Assembly (NCBI GenBank): GCA_017624675.1
Contig: JAGAMO010000002.1
Span: 62,001-126,000 of the forward strand
Source of the DNA: Clostridia bacterium
GTDB taxonomy: Bacteria; Bacillota; Clostridia; Oscillospirales; Acutalibacteraceae
Reading direction: 5' to 3'
DNA: 64,000 nucleotides
Part shown: piece after piece, positions 17,593 to 26,730 of the stretch
Layout: every line of letters starts with the position of its first letter
Position numbering within the stretch: the first letter of the stretch is position 1
Made by a program: the position numbers and the translations under genes
The notes under the pieces: model-generated
What the model was told of the DNA's origin: nothing
Database searches by the model: none
Seen by the model: only the letters and a program-made list of their open reading frames with translations

Positions 17593-18264
17593 TTACCCTA
17601 ATTCACACAAGCGGTTAAGCCCGTCTTTTGTTCCCGACACAAAAAGAAGGTCGCCCTTTTTAAATACATATTCAGGCAAAACAGTTTCTATCAATTCACT
17701 TTCGTTTTCAATAGCTATAATATTAGCATCATATTTTCCTCTCAAGTTTGCCGAGACAATAGTTTTTCCAACAAGGCTTTCGGGAACTAATAGCTTTGTA
17801 ATATTAAGCTTTTCGCTAAGCTGAATAAAATCAAGAACGGTTGATACCTCTAATCTGTGTGCCAAACGAATAGCAATATCTCTTTCGGGATATACAACCT
17901 CAGCACCCAATTTCTCTAAAACCTTGCCGTGTTCATAGCTTCTGGCCTTTGCTATGATGTGAGGAACGCCCATACTTGTAAGATTAAGGGTTGTGAGGAT
18001 AGAAGTATCTAATGCCTCGCCAATACAAACCACCGCAACATCAGCATTTTGCACACCTGTTTCAAGCAGAGTTTTCTTCTCCAAATTCTTAACAACAAAG
18101 GCATTTTCGGTATATTCTCTGAGTTCACGGACTTTATCTTCATCACGGTCTAATACAATCAAATCGGCATCGCTCAAAGCCAATTCCATAGCCAAAGCAT
18201 AACCAAAACGGCCAAGACCTATTATTGCATAAGTGTTTCTATTCTTTTTTGTTTTTGAAAACAT
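17593..18264 (-). CDS. ktrA: Trk/Ktr potassium uptake regulatory subunit
   Basis: A 223-residue cytoplasmic RCK protein. It has an N-terminal Rossmann NAD/ATP-binding domain (IIGLGRFGYALAMEL, about 13-27, then LDRDEDKV about 37) and a C-terminal TrkA-C/RCK_C domain (about 140-220). It forms an octameric gating ring on KtrB. It begins 11 nt after the ktrB stop. Confidence 0.93.
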   Translation of the reverse strand: MFSKTKKNRNTYAIIGLGRFGYALAMELALSDADLIVLDRDEDKVRELREYTENAFVVKNLEKKTLLETGVQNADVAVVCIGEALDTSILTTLNLTSMGVPHIIAKARSYEHGKVLEKLGAEVVYPERDIAIRLAHRLEVSTVLDFIQLSEKLNITKLLVPESLVGKTIVSANLRGKYDANIIAIENESELIETVLPEYVFKKGDLLFVSGTKDGLNRLCELG

Positions 18265-18274
18265 TTTAATTCTC

Positions 18275-19591
18275 CTATCCTATTGCAATATTACCCTCAG
18301 GGTATTCTACCCTCTCACCCTTGTTAAAATACCATAATGTCGCTATTGTCAAGGGACCCAAGCGACCTATGAACATAATAAACATTGAAAGAATTTTGCT
18401 TCCAACACTTAAAGATGTTGTAATTCCTGTGGATAAACCAACCGTTCCGAAAGCACTGACAATTTCAAACAGCGCATCTACAAATCGAAGTTCAGGGTCC
18501 ATTATAACCATTAAATATGTTCCGCCAGTTACAACTCCTAAACCTATTAAAGTTATAACAGCCGCTTTTTTAAAGCTTCCTTCGGGCATAGAGTAATGAA
18601 AGGCTTTTTCGGATTTATTTGTTGCCGCGGATTTTATACCCTGCAGCAAAGCAAAAAATGTACTGGTTTTAATACCGCCGCCTGTAGAACCAGGCGAAGC
18701 ACCAATAAACATTAAAATCATCATAACAAGCAAACCAGCTGATGAAAATTCACTTAAAGAAAAGCTCGAAAAACCGGCAGTTCTTGCAGATACACTGCTA
18801 AAAAATGCGCCTAGCCAAGAGATATCTTCGGTAATCTTTAAAAGCAAGGTTCCTGCAATCGTCAAAGCCAAGCTCATGCTCAAAACAACCCTTGAGTGCA
18901 TTGAAAGCTTTTTCCATTTAAATCTTTTGTGTATAACTTCTTTTATAACAAGGAAGCCTATGCCGCCAAAGAATATAAGCGCACAGGTAACAAGGTTGAA
19001 TAACAAATTATTTTGATAAGGAATTAAACTAACGCCGTTATAAACCTCTCCCGAGAGACCCAAATTGTCAAATCCTGAGTTATTAAACGCCGCAACCGAG
19101 TGGAAAAGGCTGTAACCCAAAGCCTTAATTGGAGGATAAATCTTAACAAAAACTAAAAAGCTGAATATTGCACCTATAATCTCAATGGTAATCGTTGTAA
19201 AAAACACGCTTCTAAGGAATTTTATTGTGCCGCCTCTTGTGCCGAGATTAGATGCTTCAACTATTAAATTTCTGCCTCTAGCATTAATTTTTTTACCCAT
19301 AGCAAGAATTATTCCCGCACCGACAGAGGTGACACCGAGTCCGCCAATTTGTATTAAGAGTCCAAGGATAAACTGACCCAAGGGTGAGAAAGCATTGCCT
19401 GTATCAACAACGGTCAGTCCTGTTACACAAACAGCGCTGGTTGAAGTGTAAAGAGCATCGACATAACTAAGTCTCACGCCATCTTTTAAACTGAAAGGCA
19501 AAATCAGCAAAACGGAGCCTAACAAAATAACCGTCAAAAAACCGAAAGCGATAATTCTTGCCGGCGAAAGTTGTTTTAAAAATTTCTTCAT
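18275..19591 (-). CDS. ktrB: Trk/Ktr potassium channel subunit
   Basis: A 438-residue membrane channel with four repeated M1-P-M2 units. P-loop glycines are visible in TSTSAVCVTGLTVVD (about 48), NNSGFDNLG (about 170), RTAGFSSFSL (about 270) and SAFGTVGLSTGI (about 385). With KtrA it takes up K+ using the Na+ or H+ gradient. The ribosome site GGGAGGATT precedes the ATG, with a strong promoter at 19616-19644. Confidence 0.94.
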   Translation of the reverse strand: MKKFLKQLSPARIIAFGFLTVILLGSVLLILPFSLKDGVRLSYVDALYTSTSAVCVTGLTVVDTGNAFSPLGQFILGLLIQIGGLGVTSVGAGIILAMGKKINARGRNLIVEASNLGTRGGTIKFLRSVFFTTITIEIIGAIFSFLVFVKIYPPIKALGYSLFHSVAAFNNSGFDNLGLSGEVYNGVSLIPYQNNLLFNLVTCALIFFGGIGFLVIKEVIHKRFKWKKLSMHSRVVLSMSLALTIAGTLLLKITEDISWLGAFFSSVSARTAGFSSFSLSEFSSAGLLVMMILMFIGASPGSTGGGIKTSTFFALLQGIKSAATNKSEKAFHYSMPEGSFKKAAVITLIGLGVVTGGTYLMVIMDPELRFVDALFEIVSAFGTVGLSTGITTSLSVGSKILSMFIMFIGRLGPLTIATLWYFNKGERVEYPEGNIAIG

Positions 19592-19615
19592 GCCAATCCT
19601 CCCTTATATCATTTA

Positions 19616-19644
19616 ATTATATTACACTCTCCCTTTTTTTTCAA
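19616..19644 (-). promoter_or_regulatory. Sigma-A promoter of the ktrB-ktrA-plsC-PAP2 operon
   Basis: Minus strand TTGAAA (19639-19644) and TATAAT (19616-19621) with a 17-bp spacer, about 10-25 nt upstream of the ktrB ribosome site. Confidence 0.8.
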
Positions 19645-19658
19645 TAGATTTTAACAAT

Positions 19659-20960
19659 TTAAGAATTAGATAAATCTTTCTCTGCGGGGTTATCTATCAA
19701 ATTGCCCTCTTTGGTAAAACGGGAACCGTGACAAGAGCAATCCCAAGTGTGTTCTTGTTTGTTCCATTTAAGTCCGCAACCTAAATGAGGACATCTTCTT
19801 GTTGTTGGTGTAAGCATACCCGACACCGACTCAAATACATTTACCCCCAACTGCTTAAACATCATACTTCTTGAGGGGTTAAAAATCTCGGCATAGTCGT
19901 TATTTACGCCCAAAATCTCATCTTTTAAAATTTCTGCCGCCATCATAGAAGAGGTCATCCCCCATTTATTAAAACCTGTTGCAACATACAAATTTTCTGT
20001 GTGTTTGGAATATTTGCCTATATAAGGCATACCGTCAAGAGTCTCGCAGTCTTGGGTTGCAAAATGATATTTTTCTTTTGCTTCGGGATAGTAATGCTTT
20101 GCAAATTCTCTGAGTTCAATATAATTTCCGCCCTTTTTACCTGTTCTGTGTGAGCCACCGCCCAAAAGAAGCAAATCGCCGTAATTTCTAAAGGAAAGTC
20201 CCTTCAAATCCTCGTCAACATACATTCCGTTTAAATTAGGTGCATTTGTAAGTCCTAACACATACGAGCGATGCTGATACATTTTCATAAAATAAAGTCC
20301 GTGCCGGTTTATAAAGGGAAAATGAGTAGCAACTATAATCTTTTTGGCAGTGATTTTTCCGTAATCGGTAATTGCGGTGGTATCAAGCAAATCTCTAACC
20401 GCCGTGTTTTCATAAATATTTAGTCCTTTGGCTATTGTATATAAAAATTTTAGCGGATTAAACTGCGCTTGTTTTTCAAAAGACACAGCACCTACAACCT
20501 TAAAAGGCAATTTGGTTTCTTGACAAAACCTTGCATTATATCCTATGCTTTCTAAAATCTCTGCCTCATTTTCTATCTTTTCTCGGTCTGTTCTTGAAAA
20601 GACAAACGAGGGTTTAATTTCAAAATCACAATCTATATTTTCGCACAAGTTTTTGTACTTTGCCACCGCTTTTTCATTTGCCTCTAAATAGGCTTTTGCG
20701 GTTTCTATACTATGATTTTTCGCAATTTTGCTGTAAATCAGCCCGTGCTGTGAGGTGATTTTTGCGGTGGTGTTTTTGGTGATACCTGAGCCTATAGTTT
20801 TGGCTTCCACAAGGATATAATCCACACCCGCTTTATGAAGCTCCAAGGCACATAATATACCCGCCACACCTCCGCCGATTATCAGCACATCGGTCTTTTT
20901 ATAGCCTTTAAAACTTTCAAACTCGGGTTTTTCTACAGTGTTTCTCCACAATTCTTTCAT
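19659..20960 (-). CDS. FAD-dependent oxidoreductase with C-terminal Rieske [2Fe-2S] domain
   Basis: A 433-residue protein. The N-terminal DAO-type fold has a dinucleotide motif, VLIIGGGVAGILCALEL (about 25-41), and the C-terminal Rieske domain has CPHLGC and CSCHGSRF with the Cys-His pairs for a 2Fe-2S cluster (about 380-410). It resembles Bacillus YhfW-type proteins, which are somewhat longer; this one ends soon after the Rieske domain. ATG at 20960 is preferred because GGAGG lies 5 nt before it; the upstream ATG at 20978 would put that site inside the gene. The substrate is unknown. Confidence 0.85.
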   Translation of the reverse strand: MKELWRNTVEKPEFESFKGYKKTDVLIIGGGVAGILCALELHKAGVDYILVEAKTIGSGITKNTTAKITSQHGLIYSKIAKNHSIETAKAYLEANEKAVAKYKNLCENIDCDFEIKPSFVFSRTDREKIENEAEILESIGYNARFCQETKLPFKVVGAVSFEKQAQFNPLKFLYTIAKGLNIYENTAVRDLLDTTAITDYGKITAKKIIVATHFPFINRHGLYFMKMYQHRSYVLGLTNAPNLNGMYVDEDLKGLSFRNYGDLLLLGGGSHRTGKKGGNYIELREFAKHYYPEAKEKYHFATQDCETLDGMPYIGKYSKHTENLYVATGFNKWGMTSSMMAAEILKDEILGVNNDYAEIFNPSRSMMFKQLGVNVFESVSGMLTPTTRRCPHLGCGLKWNKQEHTWDCSCHGSRFTKEGNLIDNPAEKDLSNS

Positions 20961-21013
20961 AATTTCCTCCAAATACATTTTTAAAATAGTATTTGTTAAT
21001 ATAAGGAAAATAT

Positions 21014-21042
21014 AAAAAAACCGCCTTAAAAAAGGCGGTTTT
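21014..21042 (-). terminator. Terminator of the AGCS symporter gene
   Basis: CCGCCTT (21021-21027) pairs with AAGGCGG (21032-21038), extended by A/T pairs, with a seven-U tail on the minus strand from the A-run at 21014-21020. Confidence 0.85.
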
Positions 21043-21055
21043 AAAATTTCAAATA

Positions 21056-22588
21056 TTATTGAGCTTCGTTTTCTAACAAAGTTTTTTGAATTTCAGGGTC
21101 ATAAGATATTAAAACTTCAGTTTCCTTACCCTTGATTTTTCTATCTACATAGTTCTTTGTAATCTTGATAACCAAAGGCATCATTACAACAACACCGATA
21201 AGGTTGGGTAACATCATAAGACCGTTGAAGGTATCTGAAATATCCCAAGCAAGACTTGATGTAAGAACAGCACCGAAAATTACAGTGCAAACGTGGATAA
21301 TTCTGAAAACAAAGGTGGTTTTTGCACCAAAGAGATATTCCCAAGCCTTCGAACCGTAATGAGACCAACCAAGAACAGTTGTGAAAGCAAAGAGGAACAT
21401 AGCAATTGCAATAAATCTCTGACCGATATTACCCCAAGGGAATACTGTGTTAAATGCACCACCAACTAAGGTTGCATCGTTAAGACCTTCAGCAATTACA
21501 CCGGTTTTTGCATTAAATACTCCTGAGGTTAAAACAACAAGTGCAGTCATGGTGCAAACAACCATTGTGTCGGCAAATACTTCAAATATACCCCACATAC
21601 CCTGTTTAACAGGCTCTTTTATGTTAGAGTTGGAGTGTACCATAACCGAAGAACCAAGACCTGCTTCGTTGGAGAATACACCACGCTTAAAGCCTTGTTG
21701 AGCTGCAAGCATAATAGCGCTTCCTATTGTACCACCGACAAAAGCTTCAGGCTTAAATGCATTTACAAAGATAGCCTTTAAAGCAGGGATAATAGCATCG
21801 TAATTAACACCTATGACAACCAAGCTTCCGGTTACGAAAAGCACAACCATAAAGGGAACGATTTTTTCAGCAACATTAGCTATTCTCTTTAATCCGCCCA
21901 AGGTAATAAGAGCGGTAAGTATCATAATTAAAACACCTAAAAGGACATTGTAAAGAGAAACTCCGCCAAATACTTCGATGGAAGAAATTGCTTTTACATC
22001 AAATGCGGCAGCAACGTTGGCAACGATTTTGTTAACCTGACCCATACTTCCGATACCGAAGGATGCAAGCATTGTAAAGATACAGAAAAGAACTGCTAAT
22101 ATTTTACCTATCCATTTGCAGTTTTTCTTGGCACCTAATCCGTCAGCCAAGTAATACATTGCGCCGCCGGACCATTCGCCTTTTTCATTTTTGCGGCGGA
22201 AATAAAGACCCAAAACATTTTCAGAATAGTTTGTCATCATTCCTAAGAATGCGGCAACCCACATCCAGAAAACAGCGCCTGCACCACCAATGCAGATAGC
22301 AGCGGCAACACCTGCGATGTTACCTGTACCTACAGTTGCGGCAAGAGCAGTACACAATGCCTGGAAGGGAGAAATGGAGCCTTTTTCCTTTGTGTGACCG
22401 ATTACTTCCTTTTTGAAGAGACTTCCAATGGTGTTATTCCACCAATGTTTAAGATGAGAAACCTGAAATACCTTTGTGCAAACGGTTGCAATAACGCCTG
22501 TGCCAAGGAGCAAAGCCAAACCTACCCAGCCCCACACAAAACCGTTAACACTATTGTTAATTTCGGTTATCCATTCGAGAAAATTCAT
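21056..22588 (-). CDS. Sodium:alanine/glycine symporter (AGCS family)
   Basis: A 510-residue membrane protein with about ten to eleven transmembrane helices of the AGCS family (Pfam Na_Ala_symp). Family marks include TALAATVGTGNIAGVAAAI (about 80-98) and FSNEAGLGSSVMVHSN (about 290). It imports glycine or alanine together with Na+. A glycine riboswitch in its leader (22619-22782) supports glycine as a physiological substrate. The ribosome site AAAGGAAG precedes the ATG. It is a single-gene unit between its leader and terminator. Confidence 0.94.
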   Translation of the reverse strand: MNFLEWITEINNSVNGFVWGWVGLALLLGTGVIATVCTKVFQVSHLKHWWNNTIGSLFKKEVIGHTKEKGSISPFQALCTALAATVGTGNIAGVAAAICIGGAGAVFWMWVAAFLGMMTNYSENVLGLYFRRKNEKGEWSGGAMYYLADGLGAKKNCKWIGKILAVLFCIFTMLASFGIGSMGQVNKIVANVAAAFDVKAISSIEVFGGVSLYNVLLGVLIMILTALITLGGLKRIANVAEKIVPFMVVLFVTGSLVVIGVNYDAIIPALKAIFVNAFKPEAFVGGTIGSAIMLAAQQGFKRGVFSNEAGLGSSVMVHSNSNIKEPVKQGMWGIFEVFADTMVVCTMTALVVLTSGVFNAKTGVIAEGLNDATLVGGAFNTVFPWGNIGQRFIAIAMFLFAFTTVLGWSHYGSKAWEYLFGAKTTFVFRIIHVCTVIFGAVLTSSLAWDISDTFNGLMMLPNLIGVVVMMPLVIKITKNYVDRKIKGKETEVLISYDPEIQKTLLENEAQ

Positions 22589-22618
22589 ATATTTTACTTC
22601 CTTTCATTTTTACCCAAT

Positions 22619-22782
22619 AAAAAAATCCGAGCCAATAATGGTTCGGACAAAGCGGTTTGGTTTTGACTTTGTCCTTTTGCCTGAGAGATCAGCTTTAAAA
22701 GCCTTACACCTTCGGCACTTGTTTTTCACAAGCTTCTCCAAAGTTCTGTTACACAGATTTTTTCAAAGGTAATAAAATACGA
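22619..22782 (-). promoter_or_regulatory. Single-aptamer glycine riboswitch with terminator
   Basis: On the minus strand the leader contains GGAGAAGC (near 22738-22730), GCCGAAGGTGTAA and the hallmark ATCTCTCAGGCAAAAGGAC (about 22690-22672), as in glycine aptamers. P1 can form between ACTTT (22745-22741) and AAAGT (22670-22666). A terminator pairs 22639-22647 with 22626-22634 and ends in seven U (22625-22619). GGACAAAG (22674-22667) can instead pair with CTTTGTCC (22652-22645), which overlaps the terminator. Only one aptamer is evident. Confidence 0.93.
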
Positions 22783-22788
22783 GAGACA

Positions 22789-22817
22789 GTATAACACACC
22801 GTTCATAAAAATGCAAC
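22789..22817 (-). promoter_or_regulatory. Promoter of the glycine riboswitch/AGCS symporter unit
   Basis: Minus strand TTGCAT (22812-22817) and TATACT (22789-22794) with a 17-bp spacer. Confidence 0.75.
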
Positions 22818-22828
22818 AAAAAAATTAT

Positions 22829-22857
22829 TGAATTAAACATTTTTTTATGATAAAATT
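22829..22857 (+). promoter_or_regulatory. Promoter of the membrane-anchored unknown gene
   Basis: TTGAAT (22829-22834) and TAAAAT (22852-22857) with a 17-bp spacer; start near 22864. This excludes the ATG at 22847 and supports the start at 22886. It is back-to-back with the AGCS promoter. Confidence 0.6.
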
Positions 22858-22885
22858 ATTTATTATTATAAAAACGGAGAAAAAC

Positions 22886-23602
22886 ATGGCAAATAAAAGA
22901 CAAAGTGATACAATTTCACAGCAAAGAAAAGCCCGTAAAGAGTTTTTAGAGCTCAAAAAAATGCAAAATGGCGATGCTACCCCTCCCCCAAAACCCAGCG
23001 AGGTAGAAGTTTTACCACAAACCCCAAAGGAAAAATGGCAAAACTTTTGGTATCATTTTAAGTGGCACACAATAGTTTCTATCGGAATGGTTATATTTTT
23101 GGCCATTACCATAAGCCAGTGTATGTCAAGAACAAAGTGGGATATGAAGATTGTATATTTCACCTACTCACCTATTTTAGACCAGCAGTTAGAACCTGTT
23201 GCAGATTATTTTGAGAGCAAATCCAAGGATTTAAACGGCGACGGAGAGGTTAATATAAGCGTTATCAACTGCAGTCTTTCTACCAATAAAACCGATGCGC
23301 AATTCGACCAAGCAAAGCTTACGAAACTTCAAGCCATTATAGCAGGTGAGCCCGAGGCAATTTTGTTTATAACCGATAAAGATTCGATAGAATTTTTCTC
23401 GTCTGACACATTCAAAAATTTCTTCAAAAACGAGCCACAGCCTTTGAGCGACGATTTCTACAAAGCTTGTAAATATAGTGCATTACCCAAAGAACTTCAA
23501 ATTTCCTCCCGAGAAATTTCAGGCACACTTCTTGAAAACGACAAAAAATCTCAAAAAGTGTATAATGAGTGCCAGAAATTATTGGAAAAAATAAAGGATT
23601 AA
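22886..23602 (+). CDS. Membrane-anchored protein of unknown function with a calcium-loop-like motif
   Basis: A 238-residue protein: a basic cytoplasmic N-terminus (about 1-55, rich in Lys/Arg/Pro), one membrane segment TIVSIGMVIFLAITISQCM (about 63-81), then an extracytoplasmic domain of about 155 residues. That domain contains DLNGDGEVN (about 111-119), a pattern like the calcium-binding loop of dockerins and EF-hands, though only one loop is present. I do not recognise the family. The ATG at 22886 follows CGGAG. It is transcribed away from the glycine symporter and precedes the TRAP transporter, which has its own promoter, so no shared function is evident. Confidence 0.75.
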   Translation: MANKRQSDTISQQRKARKEFLELKKMQNGDATPPPKPSEVEVLPQTPKEKWQNFWYHFKWHTIVSIGMVIFLAITISQCMSRTKWDMKIVYFTYSPILDQQLEPVADYFESKSKDLNGDGEVNISVINCSLSTNKTDAQFDQAKLTKLQAIIAGEPEAILFITDKDSIEFFSSDTFKNFFKNEPQPLSDDFYKACKYSALPKELQISSREISGTLLENDKKSQKVYNECQKLLEKIKD

Positions 23603-23605
23603 CAC

Positions 23606-23634
23606 TTGCAAATTAATGTATTTTTAGTTATAAT
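23606..23634 (+). promoter_or_regulatory. Sigma-A promoter of the TAXI-TRAP transporter
   Basis: TTGCAA (23606-23611) and TATAAT (23629-23634) with a 17-bp spacer; start near 23641, followed by AAGGAGG (23671-23677) 7 nt before the ATG. Confidence 0.85.
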
Positions 23635-23684
23635 GTTATTTAATGGTTTTATTTATTATATAATATTTTTAAGGAGGTTTCGTA

Positions 23685-24674
23685 ATGAAACGAATTTTAG
23701 CTATCGTACTTACATTGGTTATGGTGCTTTCTTTGGCAGCTTGTGGTACCGCAGCAACAAGCAGTGATGCTGAGCCTCAAGGTGCTACAGCAATGGCAAT
23801 GGGCACAGGAAGCCCCACAGGTACATATTACGCATACGGCGGTATTATTGGTCAATACATTAAGAACAATGCCGGTATCAGCGTTAACGCTGTTTCCACA
23901 GGTGGTTCTAAGGATAATATTCAGGGTATTGATGTTGGCGACTATCAGTTAGGTACTGTTCAGTCTGACGTTATGCACTATGCTTGGAACGGCACACGCG
24001 CTTTCGAGACCGAAGGTAAGCTCACTACTTTCCGCACAGTTGCAGGTCTTTATGCAGAGGCAGTTCAGCTTGTAACCACAAACCCCAACATCAAATCAGT
24101 TGCTGACCTTAAGGGCAAAAAGGTTTCTATCGGTGCTCCCGGTTCGGGCGTTTACTTCAACGCCGTTGATATTCTTGGTGCTGCAGGTCTTACCGAGAAG
24201 GACATTAATCCCCAGTATCAAAACTTCGACCAGAGCGCTGACGCTTTGAAGGATGGCAAAATTGACGCTGCATTTATCGTTGCAGGTGCTCCCACTCCCG
24301 CCATCACCGAGCTTTGCATGACCAATGCAAAAACCAAAATTGTTCCTATAGACGGTGATATTGCTGATAAGCTTATGAAAGATAATACTTTCTATTCTGT
24401 TTATAAGATTCCTGCAAATTCTTATAAGAATCAAGATAAGGAAATTGCAACCGTTACTGTTAAGGCTACATTAATTGTTAGTGCAGATGCTACTGAAGAT
24501 GATGTTTACAATATTACAAAAGCAATATTTGATAATATCGACGCTATCTCTAAGGAACACGCTAAGGGTGCTGAACTCAGCCTCGAGAATGCAACCGACG
24601 GCTTGACCGTTCCTTTCCACGCTGGCGCCGCTAAGTACTTCAAGGAAAAAGGCATCGAAGTAGCTACTAAATAA
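23685..24674 (+). CDS. TAXI-type TRAP transporter substrate-binding lipoprotein
   Basis: A 329-residue extracytoplasmic solute receptor. A lipoprotein signal peptide ends in LSLAAC (lipid-modified Cys20). The mature protein starts with the TAXI-family pattern MGTGSPTGTYYAYGGIIGQYI (split around residues 38-58) and contains GDYQLGTVQSDVMHYAWNG and GAPTPAITELC. It delivers its ligand to the fused permease encoded downstream. Ligands of TAXI systems are mostly unknown; some bind glutamate-like or other carboxylic acids. Confidence 0.93.
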   Translation: MKRILAIVLTLVMVLSLAACGTAATSSDAEPQGATAMAMGTGSPTGTYYAYGGIIGQYIKNNAGISVNAVSTGGSKDNIQGIDVGDYQLGTVQSDVMHYAWNGTRAFETEGKLTTFRTVAGLYAEAVQLVTTNPNIKSVADLKGKKVSIGAPGSGVYFNAVDILGAAGLTEKDINPQYQNFDQSADALKDGKIDAAFIVAGAPTPAITELCMTNAKTKIVPIDGDIADKLMKDNTFYSVYKIPANSYKNQDKEIATVTVKATLIVSADATEDDVYNITKAIFDNIDAISKEHAKGAELSLENATDGLTVPFHAGAAKYFKEKGIEVATK

Positions 24675-24701
24675 TTAACATTACGGTAAATTGAATTTAA
24701 A

Positions 24702-24735
24702 AAATAGCTGTGGCAGTTTTTAGTCGCAGCTATTT
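24702..24735 (+). terminator. Intercistronic hairpin between TRAP receptor and permease
   Basis: AAATAGCTGTGGC (24702-24714) pairs with GTCGCAGCTATTT (24723-24735) with two G-U pairs. The following T-run is weak, which suits partial termination or mRNA stabilisation so that more receptor than permease is made (inference). Confidence 0.65.
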
Positions 24736-24765
24736 TAGTGTTTAAAAAAGGAAGGTTGAAATTTT

Positions 24766-26712
24766 TTGTTATTCTCAAAGAAAAAGGCACCAGAATCCCA
24801 AGAGCCTATGGATTTAGATGCCGTAATGAAAAAGTTTGACAGAGAATCAAACACAAGAATTTGGGAAGGAACCCCCAAAATTGTTGTAAATTGCATTTTA
24901 GCTTTGTTTTCTCTGTTTTGTGTGTATGTAACATTCTTTGCAACTTGGCCGCAAGAAATTATTCTTTCAAGCTTTATGGGCTGTATCGTTCTTGCAGGTT
25001 TCTTGCTTTACCCCATCAAAAAGGGCGAACAAAAGGTTAATTCCATGCCTTGGTATGATATTCTTATAATGTTTTTAGGCTCAAGTTCATTCTTCTATTA
25101 TACCTTTGACGCTTTAACTATTATTAAGCAAGGCAGAAACTTTGAAATGCATCAAATCATTATCGGTATAATCGGTATTCTTTGTCTTGCCGAGCTTTGC
25201 CGCAGATGTGTGGGTCTTCCCATTCTCATTGTTGCAGGTTCATTTATTATTTACGCAATTTTTTGGGGACTTCCCAACCCCGATATTTTCAGAAGAATAG
25301 AAACACTTGTAAGCCAATTATTCTATTCCACAACAGCGGGTATTTTATCTACTCCTATTAATACCTGCGCTAAGTTTATTGCAATCTTTATCATCTTTGG
25401 CGCTTTCCTTGAAAGAACAGGAATTGCCGATTTCTTTATTAAGATAGCAAACTCAATCGTTGGCGGATTCTCGGGCGGTCCTGCAAAGGTTGCGGTTATT
25501 GCAAGTGCTTTGGAGGGTATGGTTTCGGGCTCGTCGGTTGCTAATACCGTAGGCTCTGGCTCAGTTACTATTCCTCTTATGAAAAAGACAGGCTACAAAC
25601 CCGAATTCGCCGCAGCGGCTGAGGCTTCGGCTTCAACTGGCGGTCAGATTATGCCTCCCATTATGGGTGCCGCCGCATTCCTTATGGCAGAAAACATCGG
25701 TATCCCTTACAGTAACATTGTTGTTCGTGCTATTTTACCCGCCGCACTTTATTTCTTGGGCGTGTTTATCACCGTTCACTTAGAGGCTAAAAAAGAGGGT
25801 CTTCGCGGTCTTACTAAAGACGAGTTACCAAGATTTTTACCCCTCTTAAAGCAGTCATATTTGCTTTTACCTTTGATTATATTAATTGCTTTGGTAGGCT
25901 CTGGCTCAAGGTCTATTGCTTATGCCGCCGCTATCGCAATTATTGCTACCATTGTTGTTGGCTTGTTTAATAAAGAAAACCGCATCTCTCCCAAGCGTAT
26001 ATTTGAAGCTTTGGCAGCTGGCGGTCAAGGTATGATTACCGTGGCTGTTGCTTGCGGTGTTGCAGGTATTATTGCAGGTACTATTACTATGACGGGTCTT
26101 GCAAATATTATCATCAACGGTATCGTTGCTATTGCAGGAAATCAGGTTATTATAGCCTTGTTCTTAACAATGCTTTGCTGTATCGTTCTTGGAATGGGTG
26201 TGCCAACAACTGCTAACTACTGCATTATGGCGGCAACCTGTGCTCCTATTCTCGTTAAGATGGGCGTTCCCGATATTGCGGCTCATTTCTTTGTTTTCTA
26301 TTTTGGTATTGTTGCCGACCTTACTCCTCCCGTTGCCCTTGCGGCTTATGCGGGTGCGGCTATAGCTCAGGCAAACCCAATGAAAACCGCCTTTACAGCA
26401 ACCAAACTTGCTATCGGCGCCTTTATCGTTCCCTATGTGTTTGCGCTTAACCCCGCAATGCTTTTTGTTGATACAGGCTTTGTAGAAGTTGTATTAATCT
26501 GCATTACCTCAGTTGTTGGTATATTCGGCGTATCCGCCGCACTTGAAGGCTTCTTCCTTGGTCGTATGTCTTGGTACGAGCGTGTTATTAGTGCTATCGG
26601 CGGTCTCTTACTTATCTACCCTGGACTTGTGACCGACATTGTAGGTATTGCGCTTGTAGGCTTTGTATTTCTTGTTCAAACAATTACAAAACGCAAAGCG
26701 GTTAAAATTTAA
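24766..26712 (+). CDS. TRAP transporter fused 4TM/12TM permease
   Basis: A 648-residue permease in which the small DctQ-like part (about residues 35-165) and the large DctM-like part (about 170-600) are one polypeptide, as is usual for TAXI systems. Conserved blocks include EGMVSGSSVANTVGSGSVTIP (split near 247-267), STGGQIMPPIMGAAAFLMAE (about 289) and GMGVPTTANYC (about 480). A cytosolic N-terminal tail is acidic and a further four helices follow at the C-terminus. The start is TTG with AAGGAAGG about 10 nt upstream. It works with the receptor gene upstream and ends at a hairpin-type terminator. Confidence 0.93.
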   Translation: MLFSKKKAPESQEPMDLDAVMKKFDRESNTRIWEGTPKIVVNCILALFSLFCVYVTFFATWPQEIILSSFMGCIVLAGFLLYPIKKGEQKVNSMPWYDILIMFLGSSSFFYYTFDALTIIKQGRNFEMHQIIIGIIGILCLAELCRRCVGLPILIVAGSFIIYAIFWGLPNPDIFRRIETLVSQLFYSTTAGILSTPINTCAKFIAIFIIFGAFLERTGIADFFIKIANSIVGGFSGGPAKVAVIASALEGMVSGSSVANTVGSGSVTIPLMKKTGYKPEFAAAAEASASTGGQIMPPIMGAAAFLMAENIGIPYSNIVVRAILPAALYFLGVFITVHLEAKKEGLRGLTKDELPRFLPLLKQSYLLLPLIILIALVGSGSRSIAYAAAIAIIATIVVGLFNKENRISPKRIFEALAAGGQGMITVAVACGVAGIIAGTITMTGLANIIINGIVAIAGNQVIIALFLTMLCCIVLGMGVPTTANYCIMAATCAPILVKMGVPDIAAHFFVFYFGIVADLTPPVALAAYAGAAIAQANPMKTAFTATKLAIGAFIVPYVFALNPAMLFVDTGFVEVVLICITSVVGIFGVSAALEGFFLGRMSWYERVISAIGGLLLIYPGLVTDIVGIALVGFVFLVQTITKRKAVKI

Positions 26713-26730
26713 TACATACTAAATTGAAAA

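Noticed and set aside
22847-22885. Longer N-terminus for the membrane-anchored unknown
   Set aside because: The ATG at 22847 lies within the predicted -10 region, so it would not be on the mRNA.
24096-24434. 112-codon open frame opposite the TAXI receptor gene
   Set aside because: Antisense shadow without a start signal.
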